Made by a program: the position numbers and the translations under genes
Source of the DNA: Gemmata palustris
GTDB taxonomy: Bacteria; Planctomycetota; Planctomycetia; Gemmatales; Gemmataceae
DNA length: 64,000 nucleotides
NCBI RefSeq assembly: GCF_017939745.1
Contig: NZ_JAGKQQ010000001.1
Coordinates: 4,154,001 to 4,218,000, forward strand
Direction: 5' to 3'
In this document: positions 38,109 through 45,612 of the stretch, in pieces
Numbering within the stretch: the first letter of the stretch is position 1
Layout: every line of letters begins with the position of its first letter
The notes under the pieces: generated by a model
The model's database searches: none
Told to the model about the DNA's origin: nothing
What the model saw: only the letters and a program-made list of their open reading frames with translations

Positions 38109-39385
38109 GCGAACCGCGCGCCCTGGTGGAGCACTTTTTTCGCCACGAGTTCGGCCGACTCGTCGCCGTGCTGACCCGGGCGCTCGGCGTGCGCCGGCTC
38201 GAGCTGGTCGAGGACGTCGTGCAGACCGCGCTCGCGCAGGCCCTGGAGACGTGGGCGCGGCGCGGCGTTCCCGAAGACCCGGCCGGGTGGCTCTACCGCA
38301 CCGCCCGCAACCTCGCGATCGACGCCCTGCGGCGGGAGCAAACCCACGCCCGGGTACTGCCGCACCTGGCGGACGGGGCCGCGCGGGAGCCGGCGCCGCC
38401 CGAAGCGCATTTCGCCGACGAGATCGGTGACGAGCCGCTCCGCCTGCTCTTCGTCTGCTGCCACGAAGACGTACCGGGCGAGTCGCGCGTCGCCTTCGCG
38501 CTCCGGGCGCTCTGCGGGTTCAGTACGGCCGAGATCGCCCGCGGTCTGCTGACCACCGAGGCCAACGTCCAGAAGCGCATCGAGCGGGCGAGAGATCGGC
38601 TGCGCGACCTGGACGTCGATTTCGAGGCGCCCGCCGCCCCTCAGCTCCGCGCCCGGTTGGACGCGGTGCTCTCGATCATCTACCTCCTGTTCAGTCAGGG
38701 GTGCCACGCCACCCACGCCGATGTCCCGATCCGCCGCGACCTGTGCGACGAGGCCCGGCGGCTGGCGCGGATGCTGGCCGCCCACCCCGTCGGCGACGTC
38801 CCGGCGGTCCACGCCCTGCTCGCCCTGATGTGCTTCCACGCCGCCCGCTTCGACGCGCGGGTCGCCCTCGACGGCGGCATCGTTTTGTTCGAGCAGCAGG
38901 ACCGCTCGACCTGGAAGTGGGGCGACGTGCGCGAGGGCATGGAGTGGCTCGCCCGGTCCGCCGCCGGCGACGAGTTGACGCGCTATCACGTGGAAGCGGG
39001 CATCGCCTGGGAGCACTGCCGGGCGCCGAACTTCGCGGACACGGACTGGGGCCGGATCGCCGAAGGGTACGACGCGCTCGACCGCATCGCGCCGTCGCCG
39101 GTTCACGCGCTCAACCGGGCCGTCGCCGAGGCCCACCTGCGCGGCCCGCGAGCCGGGCTCGACCGTCTGGCCGCCGTTGCCCCGGAAAACGTCCCCGCCC
39201 GCTACCCCGGCTGGTACGCGGTCATCGGCGAGTTCCACTTCCGCCTCGGCCAGCACGCCGCCGCCGAGCGCGCCTGGCGGGAGGCGCTGCGCTTGACGAG
39301 CGCGAGCACCGACGAAGAGTTCCTGCGGCGCCGCCTCGCCGAGTGCCGGCGCGCCCCCGGTCCCGCTGCGGACCCAAATGTCTGA
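38105..39385 (+). CDS. ECF sigma factor, ECF42 type with C-terminal TPR-like extension
   Basis: 426 residues, far longer than a minimal ECF factor (about 180). Sigma region 2 at about 8-75 (FRHEFGRLVAVLTRALGVRR, DVVQTALAQALETWARRG, WLYRTARNLAIDALRREQ) and region 4 at about 115-165 (ALRALCGFSTAEIARGLLTT, then EANVQKRIERARDRLR). The 240-residue extension includes DAVLSIIYLLFSQGCHATHA and helical TPR-like repeats (ALNRAVAEAHLRGPRAGLDR; FRLGQHAAAERAWREALRL). This layout plus the YCII gene marks the ECF42 group. The extension is thought to replace a classical anti-sigma factor. The ATG at 38105 is coupled to the upstream gene. Confidence 0.92.
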   Translation: MSEPRALVEHFFRHEFGRLVAVLTRALGVRRLELVEDVVQTALAQALETWARRGVPEDPAGWLYRTARNLAIDALRREQTHARVLPHLADGAAREPAPPEAHFADEIGDEPLRLLFVCCHEDVPGESRVAFALRALCGFSTAEIARGLLTTEANVQKRIERARDRLRDLDVDFEAPAAPQLRARLDAVLSIIYLLFSQGCHATHADVPIRRDLCDEARRLARMLAAHPVGDVPAVHALLALMCFHAARFDARVALDGGIVLFEQQDRSTWKWGDVREGMEWLARSAAGDELTRYHVEAGIAWEHCRAPNFADTDWGRIAEGYDALDRIAPSPVHALNRAVAEAHLRGPRAGLDRLAAVAPENVPARYPGWYAVIGEFHFRLGQHAAAERAWREALRLTSASTDEEFLRRRLAECRRAPGPAADPNV

Positions 39386-39594
39386 GACGCCCCGGCGACC
39401 CGGCACGGAAACCGAAACGGGACTAACCGGCTCGCTCGTTCAAAACGTGAGCGACGGCAAAGGGATCTTCAGGGCGCTTTCCGCGCCTTCTTTTGCCCCC
39501 GGCCCGAAATTGCGGCATACGATCCTGGACACGGTGTCGGAAGAGACAGATTTTTCATTGGTTAGAGTTCTTGCAACCACAACGAGAACGGCTC

Positions 39595-41667
39595 ATGTCG
39601 CTCCCCTTCCCTCCACTCTCCCGCCGGCACTTCTTCCGCACCGCTGCCGCCTCATCACTCGCGCTCGGCTTGGAGGGGCTCAGTGCGCTCGCTGACGAGA
39701 AATCTCCCGCGCTCGAACCGCTCAACCGGTTCCCACGAACCGTTCAGGAATTCTTCGTCGAACAGGTTCGCGCCGCGGAGCGGATCGGGACCGAGGCCCG
39801 CGCGAAGCTGAAAACCAAAGCCGACGCCGAGGCCTACATCCGCGGGGTACGCGAGAAGATCGCGAAGTGCTTCGGGCCGTTTCCCGAGAAGACGCCGCTC
39901 AACGCGAAGGTCACCGGCAAACTCGAACGCGACGCCTACACCATCGAGAAGGTGATCTTCGAGAGCCGCCCCGGGTTCTTCATCACCGCGAACTTGTACC
40001 TTCCCAAAGGGGCGAACGGACCCCGACCGGGCGTGGTCGGGTCGTGCGGGCACGCGCGTAACGGCAAGGCCGACTCCGCGTACCAGTCGTTCTGCCAGGG
40101 TCTCGCACGCATGGGCTATGTGGTGCTCGTCTTCGACCCGATCGGTCAGGGCGAGCGCCTCCAGTACGCCCACATCGAGAAATCGATCCGCCCCGGGATC
40201 GGAGTCGATGAGCACCTGCTCGCGGGCAACCAGCAGTTCCTCGTCGGCGAGTTCTTCGGGAGCTGGCGCGCGTGGGACGGCATTCGCGCGCTCGATTACC
40301 TCTTGTCGCGCCCGGAAGTGGACCCGAAGCACGTCGGCATCACCGGCAACTCCGGCGGCGGCACGATGACGACGTGGCTGTGCGGTCTCGACGCGCGCTG
40401 GACGATGGCCGCGCCCGGGTGCTTCGTCACCACGTTCCGGCGCAACCTGGAAAACGAGCTCCCGGCCGACACGGAACAGTGCCCGCCCCGCGCGCTCGCA
40501 CTCGGTCTCGACCACGCCGATTTCCTCGCGGCTCTGGCGCCCAAACCGGTCATCGTCCTCGCGAAAGAAAAGGATTACTTCGACGTCCGCGGCGCGGAGG
40601 AAGCGTACCGGCGCTTGAAGAACATCTACGCTCTGCTCGGCGCGGAAGAGAACGTGAAGTTGCACGTCGGCCCGACCGGGCACGGCTACACCGTTGAGAA
40701 CCGCGAGGCGATGTACCGCTGGTTCAATCACGTAACGGGCGTCTCAAACGAAAAGACCGAGCCGAAACTGACCATCGAGAAAGAAGAGGATTTGCTCTGT
40801 GCTCCGAAGGGGCAGGTGAGCGAACTGAAATCTCGCACCGTGTTCTCGTTCACTGCCGAGAAAGCGAAGCACTTCGCGGCGAAGCGAATGCCGCTCGTTG
40901 GCAACCCGCTGAAGGTCCACATCGAGACCACACTGGGTTTGCCGAAGCGCGATGGCGTACCAGATTTCCGCATCCTTCGGCCCGCCGGAGGAAGGAAATA
41001 CCCCAAGCCGCACGCGACGACCTACGTCATCGAAACCGAAAAGCCCGCGGTCGCGGTGGTGTACCGGTTGAGCGACCAAGCCCACCTGTCGCGCCCCACG
41101 AAGGACGAAGGCGCTGCGATTCTCTACGTCTCGCACCATTCCGCCGACGCCGAATTGCGCGAAGAGGCGTTCCTCACCGAGTTGGTCAAAGCCGAGCCCA
41201 AGGCCGCGTTTTATGCGTGTGACGTGCGGGGCGTGGGCGAATCGCGCCCCAATACGTGTGGTGGAACCGACCAGTTTCTCGCCGCCTACGGCAACGACTA
41301 CTTCTACGCGATCCACGGTCTCATGCTCGACAAGCCGTACATCGGGCAGAAGACGTTCGACGTGCTCCGCGTACTCGATTGGCTCGGCGATATCGGCCAC
41401 AAAGACGTTCACCTCGTCGCCAAGGGATGGGGCACTCTCCCCGCGACCTTCGCGGCCGTACTCTCGGATCGGGTGACGCGCATCACACTGAAGAACGCGC
41501 TCACGAACTACGCAGATGTGGCGCAGTCGGAAACGTACTCGTGGCCGCTGTCGGCGTTCGCGCCGGGCGTGTTGCGTTCGTTCGATCTCGAAGACTGTTA
41601 CAAAGCGCTCCAAGCGAAGAAGCTCAAGCAAATCGAGCCGTGGAACGCGAACAGCAAGTCGGGATGA
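39595..41667 (+). CDS. Tat-exported alpha/beta hydrolase (acetyl xylan esterase-like) with a second, degenerate hydrolase domain
   Basis: 690 residues. Tat leader SRRHFFRTAAASSLALGLEG. The first hydrolase domain (about 90-385) has nucleophile motif GITGNSGGGTMTTW (Ser near 253), an acid in LAKEKDYFD (about 330) and the histidine in GPTGHGYTVENRE (about 365), a complete triad. The second half (about 440-690) repeats the fold (DVRGVGESRPNTCGGTDQFL, VLRVLDWLGDIGHKDVHLVA), but its elbow reads AKGWGTLPA with Trp in place of the serine, so it is probably non-catalytic. Probable role: deacetylation of plant or algal polysaccharide in the periplasm. ATG 39595 starts the leader. Confidence 0.88.
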   Translation: MSLPFPPLSRRHFFRTAAASSLALGLEGLSALADEKSPALEPLNRFPRTVQEFFVEQVRAAERIGTEARAKLKTKADAEAYIRGVREKIAKCFGPFPEKTPLNAKVTGKLERDAYTIEKVIFESRPGFFITANLYLPKGANGPRPGVVGSCGHARNGKADSAYQSFCQGLARMGYVVLVFDPIGQGERLQYAHIEKSIRPGIGVDEHLLAGNQQFLVGEFFGSWRAWDGIRALDYLLSRPEVDPKHVGITGNSGGGTMTTWLCGLDARWTMAAPGCFVTTFRRNLENELPADTEQCPPRALALGLDHADFLAALAPKPVIVLAKEKDYFDVRGAEEAYRRLKNIYALLGAEENVKLHVGPTGHGYTVENREAMYRWFNHVTGVSNEKTEPKLTIEKEEDLLCAPKGQVSELKSRTVFSFTAEKAKHFAAKRMPLVGNPLKVHIETTLGLPKRDGVPDFRILRPAGGRKYPKPHATTYVIETEKPAVAVVYRLSDQAHLSRPTKDEGAAILYVSHHSADAELREEAFLTELVKAEPKAAFYACDVRGVGESRPNTCGGTDQFLAAYGNDYFYAIHGLMLDKPYIGQKTFDVLRVLDWLGDIGHKDVHLVAKGWGTLPATFAAVLSDRVTRITLKNALTNYADVAQSETYSWPLSAFAPGVLRSFDLEDCYKALQAKKLKQIEPWNANSKSG

Positions 41668-42126
41668 TTACGGGGCGGTGAGCCCTTTCACGATCTTCTC
41701 CGCCTCGTCCTTGGTGAACGACCCGGAGATTTGCGTTTTGTCAGTGAGGGGCGCACGCAGAACGGGCGCGCACACCACTTTCCCGTCAATCACCACGGCG
41801 ACCGGCTTCCCCTTGTGCTCGCCCGAGAGGGTAGCGATTTTCTTCGCGCCGTCCTTGGTGAAGGTGACCTCAATCAGCACCTTCTTGTTGTCGTCCTCGA
41901 ACACGCGGGCCGAGGCGATGTCCTTATTGGTCGCGTCGGCTTCTTTGTGCAGATAGACTTTGGTCCGCGTGCCCTCCACTTTGGCCTCGACCAGCCCCTC
42001 CGCGTTCTTCGTCTCGGCGCGCCGGAACTCGACCTTCACTTTCTCGTCGGCCCGATCCGCAAGGACCGGAGCCCCGAACCCGAAAGATGATATCGCGAGC
42101 ACGCTCGCCTGCAACAGCGCGATCAT
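41668..42126 (-). CDS. Exported protein with a SecD P1-head-like domain
   Basis: 152 residues. The signal peptide MIALLQASVLAISSFGFGAPVLA is cut near 23. The mature part contains RVFEDDNKKVLIEVTFTKDG then AKKIATLSGEHKGKPVAVVI, then DGKVVCAPVLRAPLTDKTQI. This is the SecDF P1 head subdomain pattern (effective gapless match from F(T)KDGAKK to GKVxxAPxL). No SecD membrane part is present, so it is a stand-alone domain. ATG at 42126; a GTG one codon earlier is equally possible. Its stop abuts the convergent esterase gene. Function unknown. Confidence 0.8.
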   Translation of the reverse strand: MIALLQASVLAISSFGFGAPVLADRADEKVKVEFRRAETKNAEGLVEAKVEGTRTKVYLHKEADATNKDIASARVFEDDNKKVLIEVTFTKDGAKKIATLSGEHKGKPVAVVIDGKVVCAPVLRAPLTDKTQISGSFTKDEAEKIVKGLTAP

Positions 42127-42224
42127 CACTCGTCCCCCACCGTGTGCGGGTCGTCCGCGTTCCCCGTGAACTCGGACTACTCGCAACGGACGGTGGATGA
42201 GCGGTTCCTCGCCGAGTGCCTGCG

Positions 42225-43706
42225 CTATTCTTCGACGCGGTACGCGAGCGCGTGCGGGGCGCCCTTCTTGAGCGCGGCGAGCGCCCACCCCTCGGTCGCG
42301 TGCGTGAGGCAATCGAGGACCGCTCGCCCGCGAACCTCCTGGAGCCGGTGTTGGAACAGTTCGAGTGCCGTTTCCATTTTGGGGCTGACCGCAAGAAGCG
42401 CTCTTCCCGCCTCCTCGAATTGCGCCGGCCCCAGTTCTCGCGCTTCGGCATCGGTGAGCGCGAGGTAGTCGCGGCAGAGCTTCTCGGTTGCAGCGCCGGG
42501 GCACTTCGCCAGAGCGGGGAAGACGACCATCTTCACGCGGAAGTCGGTCCACGCCCGCGGATTCTTCCAGCGCGGGTCAATTACCGGTTCGAGCGCCGGG
42601 TCGTCGCGCCAAAGAACGAATCGCGCCAGATCGACCGCGTTCGGCGCGCGGAGCAGAACGAGCGTGCGCAGCGACATGGCCCCGTCGAAGCCGTGGAACA
42701 TCCAGTGCGGGTGCAGGCTCCGCTTGCGCACGCGCTCTTCGAGAACAGAGCGCGCCTCCTTCGATGACGCACCAACTGCGAACAGTTCCTCGGCCGCCCG
42801 AGCGCGCGTTCGGATGCGTGCGCCGGAGATCATTCGACCCGCGAACGTTTCCGCCGGAGCGTTCCAATCGTCGGCCGCGCGAAGAATGGCGAGTAGATCG
42901 GCTTTCGTAGGCGATTTCGCATCGATACGTGGTTCGGGCTTGCGTGGCGCGACCGGCTCTTTTGAGAGTTTGCCGAGTTTGCGACCGAGCGCGACCGCGA
43001 CGCCGCGCGGGTCGTCCGCGATTACGTGATCGCCGGGTTTCTTCAGTACCGCTTCAATCGCGTCCGGGAAGACCTCCCCATGATCGAGGTAAAGGCCCGC
43101 CTTGTACCGCTGCGGTTTGAAACGCGGGTCTTTGAGGATCATCCCACCGGTGTCGCTGTTCGCGAACGCGACGTGGCCCCACATGTCCATCTTCGTGAGC
43201 AATTCGGCGATCGCGGTATCGAGTCCGGTGCGCTTGATATCGAGGTGCATCAGGCCCGCGTAGGCACGGTGCAGCGCGAACACCTCCGCGAGCGTGGGAA
43301 TGCGGCACTGCGCTCCGAACTTCCCCGGAGCGCGGAAGCGGAACCGCTGGAGTTCGGCCCAGGTGTAATCGCCCGCGTCGCCGTAGGCTTCGAGGTGCCG
43401 GTCGAGCAGGTCGTCGTGGAAGACGACGAGCACCCCGTCGCTCGTCATCCGAATGTCGATCTCGTTGCCGTCGCCGCCGAGTTCAAAGGTGGCGCGGAAC
43501 GCTTCGAGCGTGTTCTCCATCGCGTGCTCGGACGCCCCGCGGTGGCAGATGATCCCCGGCCCTTTCCGGCGCGCCGCGACGCGCTCGTGCCGCATCTTGG
43601 CCGCGTCCCCCGACTCCACGTGAATCGACTCTTCCGCACGGAGCGAACCGCGCAGCAGAAGCGAGCACAACACACTAACCGCGATCCGGGAGAGGGAACG
43701 GTTCAT
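42225..43706 (-). CDS. Glycerophosphodiester phosphodiesterase family protein with helical C-terminal region
   Basis: 493 residues. Signal peptide MNRSLSRIAVSVLCSLLLRG. The GDPD domain (about 48-270) has catalytic motifs ICHRGASEHAMENTLEAF (His and Glu), GNEIDIRMTSDGVLVVFHDD (Glu-x-Asp and His) and LMHLDIKRTGLDTA. The second half (about 285-493) is Arg/Ala/Leu-rich and helical, HEAT-like, for example DLLAILRAADDWNAPAETFA and GRALLAVSPKMETALELFQH. The enzyme releases glycerol-3-phosphate from phosphodiesters in the periplasm. ATG at 43706 with GAAGGA upstream. It lies 20 bp after the GIY-YIG gene on the same strand. Confidence 0.9.
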   Translation of the reverse strand: MNRSLSRIAVSVLCSLLLRGSLRAEESIHVESGDAAKMRHERVAARRKGPGIICHRGASEHAMENTLEAFRATFELGGDGNEIDIRMTSDGVLVVFHDDLLDRHLEAYGDAGDYTWAELQRFRFRAPGKFGAQCRIPTLAEVFALHRAYAGLMHLDIKRTGLDTAIAELLTKMDMWGHVAFANSDTGGMILKDPRFKPQRYKAGLYLDHGEVFPDAIEAVLKKPGDHVIADDPRGVAVALGRKLGKLSKEPVAPRKPEPRIDAKSPTKADLLAILRAADDWNAPAETFAGRMISGARIRTRARAAEELFAVGASSKEARSVLEERVRKRSLHPHWMFHGFDGAMSLRTLVLLRAPNAVDLARFVLWRDDPALEPVIDPRWKNPRAWTDFRVKMVVFPALAKCPGAATEKLCRDYLALTDAEARELGPAQFEEAGRALLAVSPKMETALELFQHRLQEVRGRAVLDCLTHATEGWALAALKKGAPHALAYRVEE

Positions 43707-43726
43707 CGGTGTCCTTCGAGTTGTTG

Positions 43727-44011
43727 TCACGCACGTTTTCGGCGCTTCGCCTGTTTCGCGATGAGCGCATCTTTTGCCGTGCGAGTCAGCTTCTTGATCG
43801 CGAGTTCCCGGCGGAGCGCGTCGCCGTGCGTCTTCACCGTTGTGCGGTACGCCACCGCGACCGGCCGGCGCGCCCGCGTGTACTTGGACGCGGTCCCCGC
43901 GTTGTGCTGACCAAGCCGGCGCGCCAGATCGGTAGTGATGCCGGTGTACAGCGTACCGTCCGCGCACCGCAGGATGTAGACCACCCAGCGCGGTTTCTTC
44001 GCCTGCGGCAC
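43727..44011 (-). CDS. GIY-YIG nuclease family protein (UPF0213-like)
   Basis: 94 residues from a GTG. The single GIY-YIG domain is complete: VVYILRCADGTLYTGITTDL with the two-tyrosine motif, then ARRLGQHN and the Arg/Lys-rich KLTRTAKDALIAKQ end. This short family (YhbQ-like) acts on nucleic acids, with limited characterisation. Cytoplasmic. The gene begins next to a hairpin repeat (44041-44143). A decayed GIY-YIG relative of another type was found at 16850. Confidence 0.9.
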   Translation of the reverse strand: MPQAKKPRWVVYILRCADGTLYTGITTDLARRLGQHNAGTASKYTRARRPVAVAYRTTVKTHGDALRRELAIKKLTRTAKDALIAKQAKRRKRA

Positions 44012-44040
44012 GGCTCGACTCCGTAGAAGTGCAAAGAGTG

Positions 44041-44143
44041 TTTCACCGCAGAGGGCACAGAGGGCGCGGAGAAGAGCAAAGGCAGAGATGGTCGGCTTTC
44101 AATCCGGTTTTTCTCCGCGCCCTCTGTGCCCTCTGCGGTGAAT
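44041..44143. repeat. Inverted pair of the CACCGCAGAGGG-type repeat
   Basis: Arms at about 44042-44073 and 44112-44143 are perfect complements over about 32 bases (TTCACCGCAGAGGGCACAGA and onward) with a loop of about 38 bases. The same unit occurs as direct copies at 48060-48155 and inverted at 48612-48690. It is located between the GIY-YIG and VWA genes. Confidence 0.85.
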
Positions 44144-44180
44144 CGCTCTTAACAAAAACCTCACTTCGAGGTCATCATCA

Positions 44181-44233
44181 CGAGCCGCGACCGCAAGAGA
44201 GTGGAGGCGCCCGCCCCTTGCGGTCGCGGCTCG
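44181..44233. repeat. Shortened copy of the CGAGCCGCGACCGCAAG palindrome
   Basis: Arms of 17 bases at 44181-44197 and 44217-44233 match the arm ends of the 90-bp units at 26081 and 51490, but the centre is deleted. It lies 16 bp after the VWA gene stop, where the hairpin could act as a 3' mRNA end structure. Confidence 0.8.
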
Positions 44234-44248
44234 TTACAAGAAACCGGG

Positions 44249-45412
44249 CTAGCCCCGAATGATCTGGGCCATGCACTCGGCGAGCTTTTCCGGCGTGCAG
44301 ACGAGCACGTCCATCCCCACTTTCGTGAGTTTCTGTGCGGTCGGCTTGTTGTACGAGGGGCGCGCATCATACCCCAGCGCACCCAAACCGATCATGCGGA
44401 CGCCGCTATCGGCCATGAGGCGCGTTTGGTCCACGAGGTCTTTTTCGTCGCGCCCCTCGTAGAAGTCTGTAATGAGCACCACGATCGTGCGCGCCGGCTG
44501 GCGCACGAGTTCGTTCGCGTACATCAGCCCCTTCGTGATGTCCGTTCCGCCGCCGAGTTGGATCGAAAGCAGCACGTCCACCGGTTGCCCGACCTGATCG
44601 GAGAGATCGACCACTTCGGTATCGAACAGCACGAGCGAGGTCTTCACCGCCGGGAGTTCGGCGAAGATGGACGCCATCACCGCGGAGAAGATCGCGCTTT
44701 CGAGCATGGACCCGGACTGGTCCACCACGACGATCACGTGCCAGGGCTTCTTCTTGCGCTCGGCGGCGTAGAAGAACACCCGGTCCACCATCAGCTTGCC
44801 CGTGTCCGGGTCGTAGTTCTTCAGGTTGCGCCGGAGTGTGGTCTTCAGGTCCAGGTTCCGGTACACCTTCCGCGGCGAGTGCCGGTCCTTACGGATCGCC
44901 CCGGTAATGGCCTGTTCGACCTGAACCTGCATCTTGCGCTTTAACTCTTCGACCACCTGCTCAATGATCTTGCGTGCCAGTATGCGCGTCTTCTCGTTCA
45001 GCAGGTCGCGGTGCGTGAGGAGCGTTTTCACCAGCTCCATGTTCGGCTCGATCTTCTCGAGCAGCTCGGGCTTCTCCATCAGTTCCGCGATCCCGCGGCG
45101 CTTCACGAGCTCCTTCTGCATCACCTCTTTGGACTGGTTGGGGAACAGTTCGTTGACCTGATCCACCCAATCGGGCACGGTGAGTTGCGGCCCGCCGCTG
45201 CCGCCCGCGCGACCGGACGAACGTCCGCCACCGCCGCGCCCCCCGCGCCCGCGGCCCCCGGTGCCGTCGCCCGCGCCGGGCTCAAAGAGGAACCCCACGA
45301 GTTCCTCGATGCGCTCGGCGTCGCCGTTGCCACCACAGTTGATACCGTGCTGCTCGGCGGTCTTGCCGAGAACCAGCCGCCAGCGCGCGAGCGTGTGAGG
45401 ATCGGGAGGCAT
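44249..45412 (-). CDS. VWA domain protein of a MoxR-type system (YehP-like)
   Basis: 387 residues. The N-terminal helical part is followed by a Gly/Arg-rich linker (about 46-75), a helical middle, and a C-terminal von Willebrand A domain with a complete metal-ion site: VVVDQSGSMLESA (Asp231, Ser233, Ser235), the Thr in GGGTDI near 289, and the Asp in VVLITDFYEGRD near 315. VWA proteins are the usual partners of MoxR AAA+ ATPases, and size and layout fit E. coli YehP. Cytoplasmic. It lies downstream of the DUF5682 gene with a 35-bp inverted repeat in between. Inferred role: metal-dependent protein assembly together with the ATPase at 48703. Confidence 0.92.
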   Translation of the reverse strand: MPPDPHTLARWRLVLGKTAEQHGINCGGNGDAERIEELVGFLFEPGAGDGTGGRGRGGRGGGGRSSGRAGGSGGPQLTVPDWVDQVNELFPNQSKEVMQKELVKRRGIAELMEKPELLEKIEPNMELVKTLLTHRDLLNEKTRILARKIIEQVVEELKRKMQVQVEQAITGAIRKDRHSPRKVYRNLDLKTTLRRNLKNYDPDTGKLMVDRVFFYAAERKKKPWHVIVVVDQSGSMLESAIFSAVMASIFAELPAVKTSLVLFDTEVVDLSDQVGQPVDVLLSIQLGGGTDITKGLMYANELVRQPARTIVVLITDFYEGRDEKDLVDQTRLMADSGVRMIGLGALGYDARPSYNKPTAQKLTKVGMDVLVCTPEKLAECMAQIIRG

Positions 45413-45465
45413 AAATGCTCTCGTAAGGGATGGGTCGCGGCTTCGCGGTAACCCGCCATTGTTCT

Positions 45466-45600
45466 TGTAGGGTGGGTCCAGGCTTTGCGCAGGCCCACCA
45501 TCTTTCTCGGTAATACGAGCGCGAACGAAACTCGCGCCGGAATCGTGGGTAACCTTCGCACGACGTGGTGGGCCTGCGCAAAGCCTGGACCCACCCTACA
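45466..45600. repeat. 35-bp perfect inverted repeat, 65-base spacer
   Basis: Arms at 45466-45500 and 45566-45600 (TGTAGGGTGGGTCCAGGCTT and onward) are perfect complements. The left arm is 54 bp upstream of the VWA start and the right arm 13 bp after the DUF5682 stop, so the structure fills the gap between the two genes. It is a dispersed palindromic element by appearance, and it may act as an mRNA processing or termination structure in this operon. Confidence 0.85.
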
Positions 45601-45612
45601 AATCGCCAATAC

